Assembly (NCBI RefSeq): GCF_000313135.1
Contig: NW_004457712.1
Coordinates: 752,790-816,789 of the forward strand
Direction: 5' to 3'
Length of the DNA: 64,000 bases
Source: Acanthamoeba castellanii str. Neff
Lineage: Eukaryota; Discosea; Longamoebia; Acanthamoebidae
The notes beneath the pieces were generated by a model. That model did not search any database, had not been told where the DNA came from, and saw only the letters and a program-made list of their open reading frames with translations. Each line of letters opens with the position of its first letter. The first letter of the stretch is position 1. Made by a program: the position numbers and the translations under genes. Of this stretch, positions 1 through 14,879 are shown one piece after another.

Positions 1-150
1 GAAGATCTCCTCACCAGGGGCAGCCTGGGGACCGAGCTTGACCTCCTCCTCAACCTTCTTTTCAACCTTCTTCTTACCCTACGCACACGAACCAACGACA
101 TGGTAAGAGAGTGTCCCTCCATCTCCATTCAATTTGCTCAATCGTACCAT
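1..150 (-). CDS. RPS14: 40S ribosomal protein uS11 (RPS14), 5' end only
   Basis: Only the first 27 codons lie in the window; the gene continues off the left edge. The start codon stands alone as exon 1 (148-150) and is followed directly by a GTACGA donor. After a 69-base intron, exon 2 begins at 78 with a Lys/Glu-rich N-terminus followed by VKLGPQAAPGEEIF, which matches the uS11 N-terminus (LGPQ-x4-GE-x2-F). uS11 sits on the platform of the small ribosomal subunit. The splice after ATG is inferred from consensus sites and from the same arrangement in the neighbouring PSMB3 gene. The main doubt is how little protein is visible. Confidence 0.68.
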
Positions 151-493
151 GATTACGATGCGGTGCTGGCGGGGAGGATGGACGACAGCGATAGAGGAGA
201 GAGAAAAAGAAAGAAGTCGACAACGATCCCACTTCAAATCCGGCCACCACCGTCGGCACAAATTATTGCCATAACTGACATTCCAAAAGAAGATAAAGAA
301 TTTGGCTGGTTCTTGTTTTTCATCTTCTGTTGTTCGTGGGCAAAGAGCAAAACGTGGAGGTTGACGTTTGAAGGTTTATTGTTGGAGGTGATGTATCAAC
401 AGTTCTGACTCTTACAAAAAGAGAGGGAGAAGAAGGCCAGATTGTGAAGTGAGTTGGAGAGAGGAAAGGAGTGAGACGGCCCCACGGCGCGCT
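151..493. other. intergenic: uS11 upstream region and PSMB3 downstream region
   Basis: This 343-base stretch holds the 5' flank of uS11 and the 3' flank of PSMB3, both on the minus strand. It contains purine-rich and AT-rich patches but no reading frame I can support. Short frames on both strands show no family resemblance. Confidence 0.5.
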
Positions 494-1632
494 TTAGTCC
501 ATGCGGCACTTGATCTCTTTGGTGATCACCTCATCGGGCGTCCTGCGCAGCAAAACGCAAGCATGACCGGTGAGCACCAACACTGAGCGCGACAACAACG
601 ACGACGACAACAAGCTCGAGATCAAGAGGCGAAGTGAACATTGTGCGTACATAATGTAGACAACAGCACCCCAACCGCTGAACGCATCTCTGTTGACGGC
701 CGAAAGCAAAACCTGAGAGATGGTCTCGAACAGATCATCGGGTTCCTATCGAGGCGCGCGAAGCGGTGTGAGTGTTTGGTGTGCGTCATGCGCTCATCGG
801 GCCGATGGGAGGAGACAGGGGCGTACAAGGTCGGGCTTCCACAGAGACTCGGTCATGCCGTAGAGAGCCTCGGAGCACGTGCCGGCCACGACAGAGTCCT
901 TGGCCAAGAGGGGAGCGCCGATGAGATCCATGGCAGCGATGAAGGGCTTGTTGTCGGGACCCGAGAGGCCGCAGATCACAGGCTCCACGAAGTAGGGACC
1001 GAATCTTTCATGCCAAGGCCACGCGAGTGTCAGCAAGACAAGACAAAGAAGGGACGACGCCAGCAAAGAGCGAAGAAAGGAGGAGGAAGCAGATGGCGCT
1101 ACCGCTTCTCGTAGAGCATGGTCGAGACAAGGTTGGCGAAGGTCTCGGGATCCATCTCTCGGTTCTCGCGCAGCTTGTACAAGTTGTGGCGGAATTGGAA
1201 GCGATTGAACCTTCACAGTTGTGTGCAAAGGCGATGTGAGCCGTTGAAAGAGAAGAGAGTGGATGAAGATGGAGCGTACAGAGTCTGAGCATCCGACACC
1301 AGGCCAGAAAGGCCGACGAAGGTCTTTGAGTTGAGCTGCTTCACTTTGGGCATGTTGAAGGCCAGCGTCTGGTGCTGAATGCCAAACCGCTTATCGCTGC
1401 ACAATTGAAAAGCAAACAGATGATCTTAGCGCCTGGAGCGCAATTTGGGGGGGGGGGATGAGAAGGTACCAGGCGATGGCAACGCAGTTCTTGCCAGTCA
1501 TGGCGACGATGGCACCACCATTGTACGAGAGGATAGACTAAAAAGATGAAATAAATGATCAGAAAATTTGCGCTACATCATAGTGCGAGGCAGCACTGAT
1601 CCAGCGAGATGAAAGAACCCGCGCCTTACCAT
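494..1632 (-). CDS. PSMB3: 20S proteasome subunit beta type-3
   Basis: Seven coding exons splice to about 205 residues, the usual length. This is a non-catalytic beta subunit of the 20S core. Exon 1 is only the ATG (1630-1632), followed by GTAAGG; exon 2 continues SILSYNGG, the conserved beta-3 start. Further family blocks in order are KNCVAIACDKRFGIQ, FVGLSGLVSDAQTL, YEKRFGPYFVEPVICGL, KPFIAAMDLIGAP, VVAGTCSEALYGMTESLW and a C-terminal KCRMD, like the KARMD ending of animal beta-3. The donors after exon 1 read GTAAGG, GTACCT, GTACGC, GTAGCG, GTACGC and GTACGC. The N-terminus lacks the propeptide-Thr of active beta subunits, as expected. It lies head to head, 294 bases away, with the lid subunit Rpn7. 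Confidence 0.93.
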
Positions 1633-1926
1633 GTTTGAAGTTGTAGGGAAACGGCGATTCGATTCACTACACTACCAGTCGAGAATGCTGATTGATTGCC
1701 TTGGCAGCCGCCCACCACACCAAACCGTGTCTTTGCAGCCAGCCAAAGCAGACGTGTTGGAATGTCGACAGCGTCCACAAGGCTGTCGACAAACGCCCAG
1801 CGAAGAACGACTTGGCAAGTGCGGCGCAGAAACGAAGGCAAAACGAAGGGCCACAGATCTGCACAATCAACTTTCTGATCTGCAGCGACACCGCCACTAG
1901 ATTAGACTGAATTAAACAGATAGAAA
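1633..1926. promoter_or_regulatory. divergent intergenic region between two proteasome genes
   Basis: This 294-base region separates the start codons of PSMB3 (-) and Rpn7 (+), so both promoters must lie here or inside the genes. No clear TATA box is visible. Shared control of the two proteasome subunits is an inference from the arrangement. Confidence 0.5.
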
Positions 1927-3530
1927 ATGGCTACGCTCTCGATCACTGAGGAAGAGGCCTCGATGCCCAAGAACCCTGACCTCGAGCTGGCCCAAAAGAG
2001 ATTCCTTCTCACGCTCAACGATGAAATCGTGCCCCCCGAGGAGAAGCAGACCATCAAGGACGAGCTCTTTGAGGCTGTCAAGAAAGACAGTACGTGCTCC
2101 ATCTTGTTGTGCCCTCCTCCACGTGCAGCAGATCGTGCTAATTGTGTCCACACGACATTCTGCACTCGATCTATCGTCAATCAGACATGCTGCCATTCTA
2201 CCAAGCTCTGTGCGAACAGTTCAAATGGAAGGTCGACACCGCGCTGGTTGAGACCATGAAGGCCGAGATTGAGAAGAAGGTGAAGGAATTGAACGACACG
2301 ATCGCTGATGCCGAAGAGAATCTGGGCGAGAGCGAGGTGCGAGAGGGGTTCCTCGCGAGGGCCGACTTCTACTGCAGAATCGGCGACAAGGAGAAGGCCA
2401 TCCAGGCGTTCAGGGAGACCACAGAGAAGACCGTGGGTCTTGGCCAGAAGCTGGACATCCTCTTCACTCTCATCAGGATGGGCTTCTTCTGGAACGACAA
2501 CGATCTCGTCACCAGAAACATTGAGAAGGCCAAGAGGTACGCTGTTCCTCCTGCACACACCGCTCTCGCATCGCCAGCCACCTGCTACCCATGGCATCAC
2601 GCGTGTTGTTTCTTCTTGTGCCTCACCGCCATGTCGTGCCGCACACAGCATGATCGAGCAGGGTGGTGACTGGGACAGGAGGAACAGGCTCAAGGTCTAC
2701 GAGGCTCTCTACAACGCGTCCATCCGCAAATTCTCGGAGGCGGCCACCCTCTTCCTCGAGGGCCTCGCCACCTTCACTTCCTACGAACTCTGCACATACA
2801 ACCACTTCATCTTTTACGCCATCCTCATGTCCGCCGTGTCCATCGACCGCGTCAACCTCAAGAAGAAGGTCACCGACGCGCCCGAGGTGCTGGCCGTCAT
2901 CCGCGACCCCGAGCTCAGCAGGGTGGGCGACCTCATCAACTCCATCTACAACAGCGAGTACGCCACTTTCTTCCAGAGCTTGGGTACGCACGAGACTTCT
3001 CCACCACCTTCTGTTGAGCTGGTTGTGTGCTGATCGCACGCCTTTTCTTGCTTGGCCGCTGTGTGTCATCTCAGCTGAGGTCACCGACCGAGTCAAGCGG
3101 GATCGCTACCTGGCCGTCCACGTGCGATACTACTGCAGAGAGATGAGGATCAAGGCCTACGCCCAGTTGCTCGACTCCTACCGCAGCGTGCGCCTCGACT
3201 CCATGGCCAAGGCCTTTGGCGTCACTGAGGAGTTCCTCGACAGGTGCGACTATCTCGCCGCGCGTGTTGCGTGCGTGCGTGTGCGAGTCGCGCGCGTGTC
3301 TTGTCTGTACTAAGCGCCTTTTGCCCCCTCTATCGTGTTCGCGTTCTACTTGTAGGGAGCTGTCGCGGTTCATCACCACTGGCCGCCTGCACTGCAAGAT
3401 CGACAAGGTGGACGGCATCGTCGAGACCACGCGTCCCGACTCGAAGAACGCGCAGTACCAGGAGATGCTCAAGTGCGGCGACGCCCTTCTCAACCGCGTC
3501 TCCAAGCTCTCCAGGATCATCAACCTGTAA
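1927..3530 (+). CDS. PSMD6: 26S proteasome regulatory subunit Rpn7 (PSMD6)
   Basis: Five exons (1927-2089, 2185-2536, 2649-2983, 3075-3243, 3356-3530) give 397 residues, close to the family's usual 389. Rpn7 is a PCI-domain subunit of the proteasome lid. Diagnostic blocks are [18 protein letters not shown] near the start, [74 protein letters not shown] in the PCI region, and [20 protein letters not shown] near the end. The reading frame is kept across every junction. The first three donors are GTACGT or GTACGC and the last is GTGCGA. It is divergent from PSMB3 and convergent with the epimerase gene 184 bases downstream. Confidence 0.95.
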
Positions 3531-3713
3531 ACGTCTTCTTCGCGACCCCTCAATCAACCTCTCGATAAAGCTCCTTGCTCAACGCGCTCTCTCGCAACCC
3601 ATTACACACCGCACGCGTCTCTGCGCACGACACGACGCGACACACCGCACACACTGGCAGGACATGATTAGCTTTACTGTAGTGTCGCCCACGATGGTCG
3701 TCTCTCTTCTTCC

Positions 3714-4986
3714 TCAGTTGGTGAAGATGTGCTTGTTGACGGCCCGCCGCAGCACCTCGATCGCCTCCTTCTTGTCCTGCGCCTTGAACACGCCCGAACC
3801 AGAGACGATCACATTGGCACCCGCCTCCGCAGCGGTGTCGATCGTCTTCTCGTTGAGGCCGCCGTCGACTTCAATGTCGAGCGTCGGGTACTGCGCCCGG
3901 AGCTCGCGAACCTGCCACCGCCACACCACCGCCACTCGTTTACATGCGTGTCGTGTGCTGTCGTGTGCTGCGTGTGTCGTGTGTCGTGTGTCGTGTGTCG
4001 TGTGTCGTGGTGGGCACCTTGGACATCTGGTCGGCCATGAACTCCTGACCGCCGAAGCCGGGCTCCACGGTCATCACCAGCACCTGCCGGGCCACGTCGG
4101 TGATGATGATGGAGAAGAAGATGGTGACGATGAGTCATTGACGTGTCAACAAACAACAGGGAGGTCGAAAGAAAGAGAAAGAGAGAGAGAGAGAGAGAGG
4201 CCTCGAACCATGTCGACGTCCTTGACGTAGGGGAGGATGGTCTCGAGCTTGGTGCTGGGCTTGAGGGCGATGCCCACCCGCATGCCCGTCGACTTCACCT
4301 TCTTGATGAACTCGGCCGGGTCCTCTGCAACGACAATGTTACGTTACACGTTGGCGTTCGGCCAAGTGTGCAACCCGTGGTTACAGACAATGAAGACGAT
4401 GATGACGGTGATGAAGATGATGAAGAAGACGAGGGCAGAGCATGGGCGTACCGACGGTCTCGATGTGGAAGGTGATGGAGCTCGCACCGGCCTTGTGGAA
4501 GTCGTCCACCCACTTCTCGGGCTGGGACACCATCAAATGGCAGTCCATGAACCTGAACCGCACACGACACACGACACACGACACACGACACACGACACAC
4601 GACACACGACACGCTCAGCCTCTGTTTGCACTGTTCGGGGGGCAGTGGTGTGGCGTCGTACATGTCGGTGTGCTTGCGGAGGGACTGGATGACGGGCGGG
4701 CCGATGGTTAGGTTCGGCACAAAATGTCTGCACGACACACAAAGACATTGTTTTGTTTTGATTAAAAAAAGATTAATAATAATAATAATAAATCAATAAT
4801 CTGAATGGGAAAGACGCAGATCCAGGAGTTCGTGAATGATGGAAGGAGTGCGCACCCATCCATGACATCCATGTGGAGCCAGTCCGCACCGGCGTCCTTC
4901 ATGGCCTGGGCCTCCTCCGCGAGCCGAGCGAAATCACCCGAGAGGAGCGACGGAGCGATGAGGGCCTTCAACGACATCTTCTTCAT
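3714..4986 (-). CDS. RPE: ribulose-phosphate 3-epimerase
   Basis: Six exons (4986-4856, 4727-4662, 4552-4452, 4324-4209, 4083-4018, 3911-3714) splice to 225 residues, the normal size of this TIM-barrel enzyme. It interconverts ribulose 5-phosphate and xylulose 5-phosphate in the cytosolic pentose phosphate pathway. Visible are the substrate Ser in APSLLSGD, the metal and catalytic stretch [20 protein letters not shown] with the second metal His, the loop [12 protein letters not shown], catalytic IEVDGG and the phosphate site VSGSGVF. The start at 4986 (MKKMSLKA) could instead be the Met at 4977. Two introns are filled with CGTGT- or ACACG-type repeats and one holds a GA run. Confidence 0.95.
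3944..4010. repeat. GTGTC microsatellite in an RPE intron
   Basis: Imperfect tandem GTGTC and GTGCT units fill most of the last RPE intron. The same family of units recurs in introns across the window. Confidence 0.9.
4174..4199. repeat. GA dinucleotide run in an RPE intron
   Basis: A nearly pure GA run, seen directly next to the donor end of RPE intron 4. Confidence 0.9.
4561..4613. repeat. ACACGAC microsatellite in an RPE intron
   Basis: Seven-base units (ACACGAC) repeated about seven times inside RPE intron 2. Confidence 0.9.
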
Positions 4987-5281
4987 TTTGTCCTGACTTT
5001 GGCGTCGTGAGTTGTGCCGAGCAAGTGGCACTTGCAAGTGCCGGCTCTTCTCTCTTCATCACGACCCCATCTCCAAACGTGACGGAAGAATGGATGGACG
5101 TACCTCTGCTGGTGCTGATCAAAAAATAAAATAAAATAAAAGATTCTTAATAGTCGCTTTTCATTTGTCTGAGCAGAAGAAGAAGAAGGAGGCCAGAACA
5201 CTTTGTCCATAGAGAACAGCAAATGGTATCGTACACGAAGGAGGTGATGGTGGTGTGGTGTGACGGTGCTCCACACTACGA

Positions 5282-8097
5282 CTACGAGTACTGGTAGTCC
5301 TGTGCTGAGTAGAAGCTGGGCCGGACGGAGGTGACGGCCGCCTTGGGGTCGAAGAGGGTCTGGTAGGCCGAGCCCGGACAGGGTCGCTGCAGGTGGAGCT
5401 TCTTCTTGTGCGCCTTCAACACGTCTCGCAGCGATCCATACCTACACCCCACGCGTTCGTCAATCGCACGTACACGACGCACACGCACACGCACACGCAC
5501 ACACACGCACACACGCACACACACACACACACGCACACACGCACACACACACACATGACACACGACATACTCGTTGGCGCCGAGGCAGAAGGCGAGGCCG
5601 GCCTTGTGGGAGATGCGGAAGTGGGCGAGGGCGTCCTTCTTGTTCTTGCCGGTGATGGTGAAGGAGCCGGGCGTGGACGAGAAGCGGACCAGGTAGGTCC
5701 CGTGCTTGTGCTTGGCCAGCAGCAGCTCGGCCTCGGCCTCCGTCACGTCGCCGTGGAACCACTCCTCCCGCAGCGTGCCCTGCTCGTCGGCACGATCAAG
5801 TACCATCAGATTGCGATCACAGTGCACACGAAAAAACGAAGAACGAAAGAGAACGAAGATGATGAAGAAGAAAAAGACGAAGAGTAAACGCACTTCGATC
5901 TCGTCGAGGAACTGGGCGGGGGTTTCGAGAGGCCCGAAGCATTCGAGCGCGCGCGCGAATTGTTCGATGCCCACCATGTCCCGGTCCTTGGCCACCAGCA
6001 CCCGCACGAGCTCCAAACGATTGGCGTCCGCGCCCTGCCGATACCAAGCCACCAGGATACGATCAAAAAAGAGCGAAGAAGAACGAAGAACGAAAAAATG
6101 AGAGAGCGCACAAAAATGGAGTGAGTGAAGGACAGAAGAACGTTGCGTGCCTTAATGTTGAAGAAGTCTGTGAACGCCTGTTGGAATTCGTTCCATGTGA
6201 CGGTCTCCCGCGTGAGGAAGTACTGCGCCCACAGCGCGCAGGCCCGCTTGTCCCGCAGCGTCGCCTCGAGCGAGACCTTGTAGAACACGTTGGAGGAAAG
6301 CATGTCGACAAAGGCTGGCCGCTTGGAGGGCACCGTGTCCCAGCACGATCGGATCAACTTTGCCAATCGCACTGTGCTCGCGTGGACGATTGCATGTGTC
6401 GTGTGTTGTGTGTGTGTGTGTTGTGTGTTGTGTGTTGTGTGTTGTGTGTTTGTGCGTTAGGGACGTTCCTAGAGGGGAAGCCGGCGTTGCTGCGGGTGTA
6501 CCGGGACATGTGGCCGGGATCTTGGGGCGTTCGTTCTTCTTCACCACGGCGTCGATGAGCGACTGCAGGGACGAGAATTCGTTCTTGAACGGCTCTTCGC
6601 CCGTGGCCAACTCGTACAGCACCATGCCGAACGAGTAAATATCTGTCACAACCAAACGTTTGCATTCACGCCCATTCGTTAAGCAATCCAACCGGCTGTG
6701 TGTGTGTGTGTGTGTCATGCGCGAGTGTGTTACCTGTCTTTTCATCGTATTCGAGCCCGAGGAGCATTTCGGGGCTCATGTAGATGGGCGACCCGTGCAA
6801 GCCCCTGTGCGTGCCCGAGGCGTTGATCTTGGCCAGCCCAAAGTCGGCCACCTTCACCTCCCAGTCGTCGTTCACTGCAAGTGCAAGTGCAGTGCAAGCC
6901 CGGCGTCAGCACAGAGAACACAGCCCGGCAAGCCGGCTCTGATGGACCACCACTGGGCAATCGTCGTGGCAGTGCAAGTAGCGCGCGCGCGTACCGAGCA
7001 GGTTGGAGCACTTGAGGTCGAGGTGGAGAATGGGCGGCGAGGCGTTGTGGAGCCAGTTCATGCCCAGGGCGGCGTCTCGCGCAAACGACATTCGCTGCTT
7101 GAACGAGAGCTTCAGCGACTTGTCCCGCAGCAGGTCCGTCACAGAGCCCCTGCAGACACACACGCGAGCGGGTTAATGCCAACCATGGCACGCACACAGA
7201 GAAAGATGATGAAGAGGAAGGCGCGGTGCTCGTACTTGGACATGAGTTCGGTGATGATGGTGAGGTTGCCGGGTGTCGTGCATGCGCCCATGAACAGCAC
7301 CACATTCGGATGCCGCAAATTGCTGAACGGCACGCCGTTAGAGAGGGAATGCAATTGTAAGTGGTTATTTTATTTATTTACATAAAAATAAATATTATTT
7401 GTGAAAGTAAATAGTAAAACCAATTAATAACATTTTTAATAAGAATAAGAAAAAACGAGAAAGCGTACCACATGATGTCCACTTCGTGGCCAAAGGCGCG
7501 TAGGGCCTTCTCGTCGAGGAACTTGGTGGTGAGCTTCTTGACGGCCACGTCCTTGGCGTAGAGCTTGGCTTTGTACACCTTGCCGTACGACCCCGAGCCG
7601 AGCAGATCGCCCAGCTTGATGTCTTTGGGATCGATCTCGTAGTTGGTCACAAACACCGAGTAGTCGAGTGATTTCTTGGCCGCTGCATTCTTCTCCTCTT
7701 CCTTCTTCTTTGCTTCCTGGTCCTCCTGGTCCTTGTCGCCAGCCTTGCCCTTGCCCTTTGGATCGGCGGCTGCTGCTGCAGCAGCGCGATGGCCTCCAGC
7801 AGTCCGCTTGGTAGTAGTGGCATTTCCATTCTTGGAAGGCCGTGTTCGTGTTGTGGTCGCTGTGGTTGTGGGCTCATCAGAATCATCAGAGTCTGAATCA
7901 TCTGAATCGCTGGACAGATCGGTCGATACAGATGAAGAGAGGTCGGAAGAGGAGTCGAGCCCCTTTTTCTTCTGGCCAACGGAGGGCCGACGCGCGCCCT
8001 CGTTGGTGCCAAGGAAGGGGACGGCGTCATCCCCCGACGAGTCCAATGAATCATCGAGCTGCAGCTTGCTCAAGCCATCAGCAACGCGGCTAGCCAT
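5282..8097 (-). CDS. protein kinase with C-terminal SH2 domain (Shk-like)
   Basis: This multi-exon gene encodes a cytosolic signalling kinase. The first about 150 residues are Ser/Asp- and Lys/Glu-rich and probably disordered. The kinase domain follows: glycine loop GSGSYGKVYKAK, lysine VAVKKL, LRHPNVVLFMGAC as in TKL kinases, catalytic loop HLDLKCSNLL, ADFGLAK, activation-loop end GSPIYMSPEML, and DIYSFGMVLYEL. A helical linker (WAQYFLTRETVTWNEFQQAF) leads to an SH2 domain with WFHGDVTEAEAELLL, the phosphotyrosine Arg in GTYLVRFSS, and a tail ending SAQDYQYS. Kinase followed by SH2 is the order of the Dictyostelium Shk proteins, the reverse of Src. The start at 8097 has a good context (ATCATGG); the frame is open slightly further upstream but has no other ATG. 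Introns carry AC and GTGTT repeats. Confidence 0.88.
5471..5555. repeat. AC-rich microsatellite in the kinase-SH2 gene
   Basis: Mixed ACACGC and AC units occupy the intron just inside the SH2-coding part. Confidence 0.9.
6394..6452. repeat. GTGTT microsatellite in the kinase-SH2 gene
   Basis: Tandem GTGTT and GT units fill one intron within the kinase domain. Confidence 0.88.
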
Positions 8098-8469
8098 GAT
8101 TTCTTTCTTTTGCAAGCGATCAAAACGGAGAGTTCTAGTTTTGTTTTACATTTCTATTATATTTTTGTATTCCGTGAAAGTTAATGATTTTCGAAACACA
8201 TTTTGAATTGGTTTCCGAAATTGGAATGCAGCGAAACATGATCTTTTCGCTGTTCTTTTGTTTCCGTGCATCAAAAAGGACGAGGTTAGCTGAACGGTGA
8301 AGTGATCATCAAGAAGGCTTGCACCTCGATCACGCGCGAAGGAACGATAGAAGAAAGTGTAAGAAGCAAGAGAGACCAAATCACTGCGAGTGATCGATTA
8401 GTGGGAATCCAGTGGGCCATTCAATCGTGCGCTTAGGGTCACCGACATCGTTAAACCGAGCGAGTGAGC
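8098..8469. promoter_or_regulatory. divergent intergenic region, kinase-SH2 / USP
   Basis: This 372-base region lies between the two start codons. The kinase-proximal half is AT-richer than its surroundings. No reading frame or recognisable motif is supported. Confidence 0.5.
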
Positions 8470-13457
<4,988 letters not shown>

Positions 13458-14360
13458 GCGATCCCGCCGGGAGGATACCTTGCTGCCACCAAGCGCCACA
13501 ACAGCTGTTCTTGGCAAATTTGACCAGGTCTTGTTCAACCCTCTCCTCTCTCAACCGGCGCAGTGTCTTCTCCCTCGTCATCGCTCTTGGCCTCACGGGT
13601 TACCTGGGTCGCCGCTGTCTTTTTGTCGACGCAGCGTTACGCAAACCACCAGGTTCCAGATCTCCGGGTACCCGGGCAATTAACCACCAATCCGCTTTCT
13701 TACAAGGATTGGCCGGTACCCAATCACCAATCCCAAAGGACTATTTTTCTAAATTAGGGTTGGCTGTGCGGCATCGAAAATTCGCGTTGCTGTGGACTTG
13801 CGCCGGTGCCTGGCGTCGGTGACCCAGATGGCCGTTTGGACCGGTGAACGGTATCCCCAGGGATGATCGATATTGCATTGGGGCTCATCATCATGTCCAG
13901 ACACCGGTGCTCGGCCACGAGCAAAACTCAGCGAAAGCGGCACCTCTGCAGCTCGCCAGAATCTCGCTTGGCGTCTGGAACGCTTGTTCCTTGGCGTCTG
14001 GAACACTGAGCTCTGCCTTGCGTCGGTCTTCACCTCGCCCACCCGAACACCGACCTGGCCTCACTCCCGCTTCGTCTTGCTGGCTGCCGCTTGAGCTTTG
14101 GGTACCCTACTACCTACTCCTGCGGGCCTGCCGCTCTGGCCTGTGGTCTGTTTCCACGGCGCCCATGCAACCAACGCGTGTCGCGGGCGGTTGTATCGCC
14201 TTGTTTGGGCGCAGTATCGCGTGTGGCTAATTTGTTCGAGCATCGGTGGTCGAGCAGCATCCTGCTCTCTCTTCCTTCCGCACGCCTCGGCACCCGCGCA
14301 CCACCCAAAGGCTGACCTCTTGCTTCTCTCTCTCTCTCTGTTGCCGCTCTCGTCTGGGCA
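13458..14360. other. unresolved region downstream of USP
   Basis: About 900 bases between the USP stop and a possible exon at 14361. Open frames exist on both strands but none has a real ATG start with convincing composition. A short direct repeat (CTTGGCGTCTGGAAC) occurs near 13970 and again near 13992. I cannot name a gene here. Confidence 0.4.
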
Positions 14361-14507
14361 GAGAAGGTGGGCACAAGCTCGAGACCGAAAAAGCCAAAGA
14401 AGGTGAAGAACGAGGCCGAGTTACCTCTCCTCTGCGTGGTGCCGAAGGCCAAGACGACGACAACCAGGCCGCCGAGCAAGAAGACGAAGAAAGTCAGTCG
14501 ACTTTGA
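14361..14507 (+). CDS. possible orphan terminal exon, Lys-rich
   Basis: A long pyrimidine tract (about 14320-14355) ends in GGGCAG, an excellent acceptor. From there one frame runs to a stop near 14507, encoding a basic peptide with EKVGTSSRPKKPKKVKNEAE and ending KKTKKVSRL. It looks like the last exon of a small gene or of an extended transcript. The upstream exons were not found, so it may be non-coding. No function is proposed. Confidence 0.25.
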   Translation, partial: EKVGTSSRPKKPKKVKNEAELPLLCVVPKAKTTTTRPPSKKTKKVSRL

Positions 14508-14879
14508 TAAGCGTTGGCAAGTGCCCCAGCATAGGCAAAAGAGAGCTTGGCAGTTAGCTGGGCCAACCAACTACCGGCTCGCCATCATCCCCCGGCACCG
14601 CCGACGTGAGGTTGAAGAGCAACATCCCAGGTGGGGCGAGACGGTCTGCTACGCTACGCATCGCCTCCTCCCGCACAACCAACCGCTGCCCCTTCATCCG
14701 CAAGCGTAACCGCCCAGCATCGAAGCGAATCAAATTTCCACATCTTCATCTCTGCTGCCGCGCAATCGTTTTGTCCGAACCCATCTTCCATCATTCGGCA
14801 TAATCCCTCCTCCGCATCTACTTCCCTCGACTCGGCAGCGCTCGGGCTGCAGATTCCACACGCTACACTCGCCAAGCGA

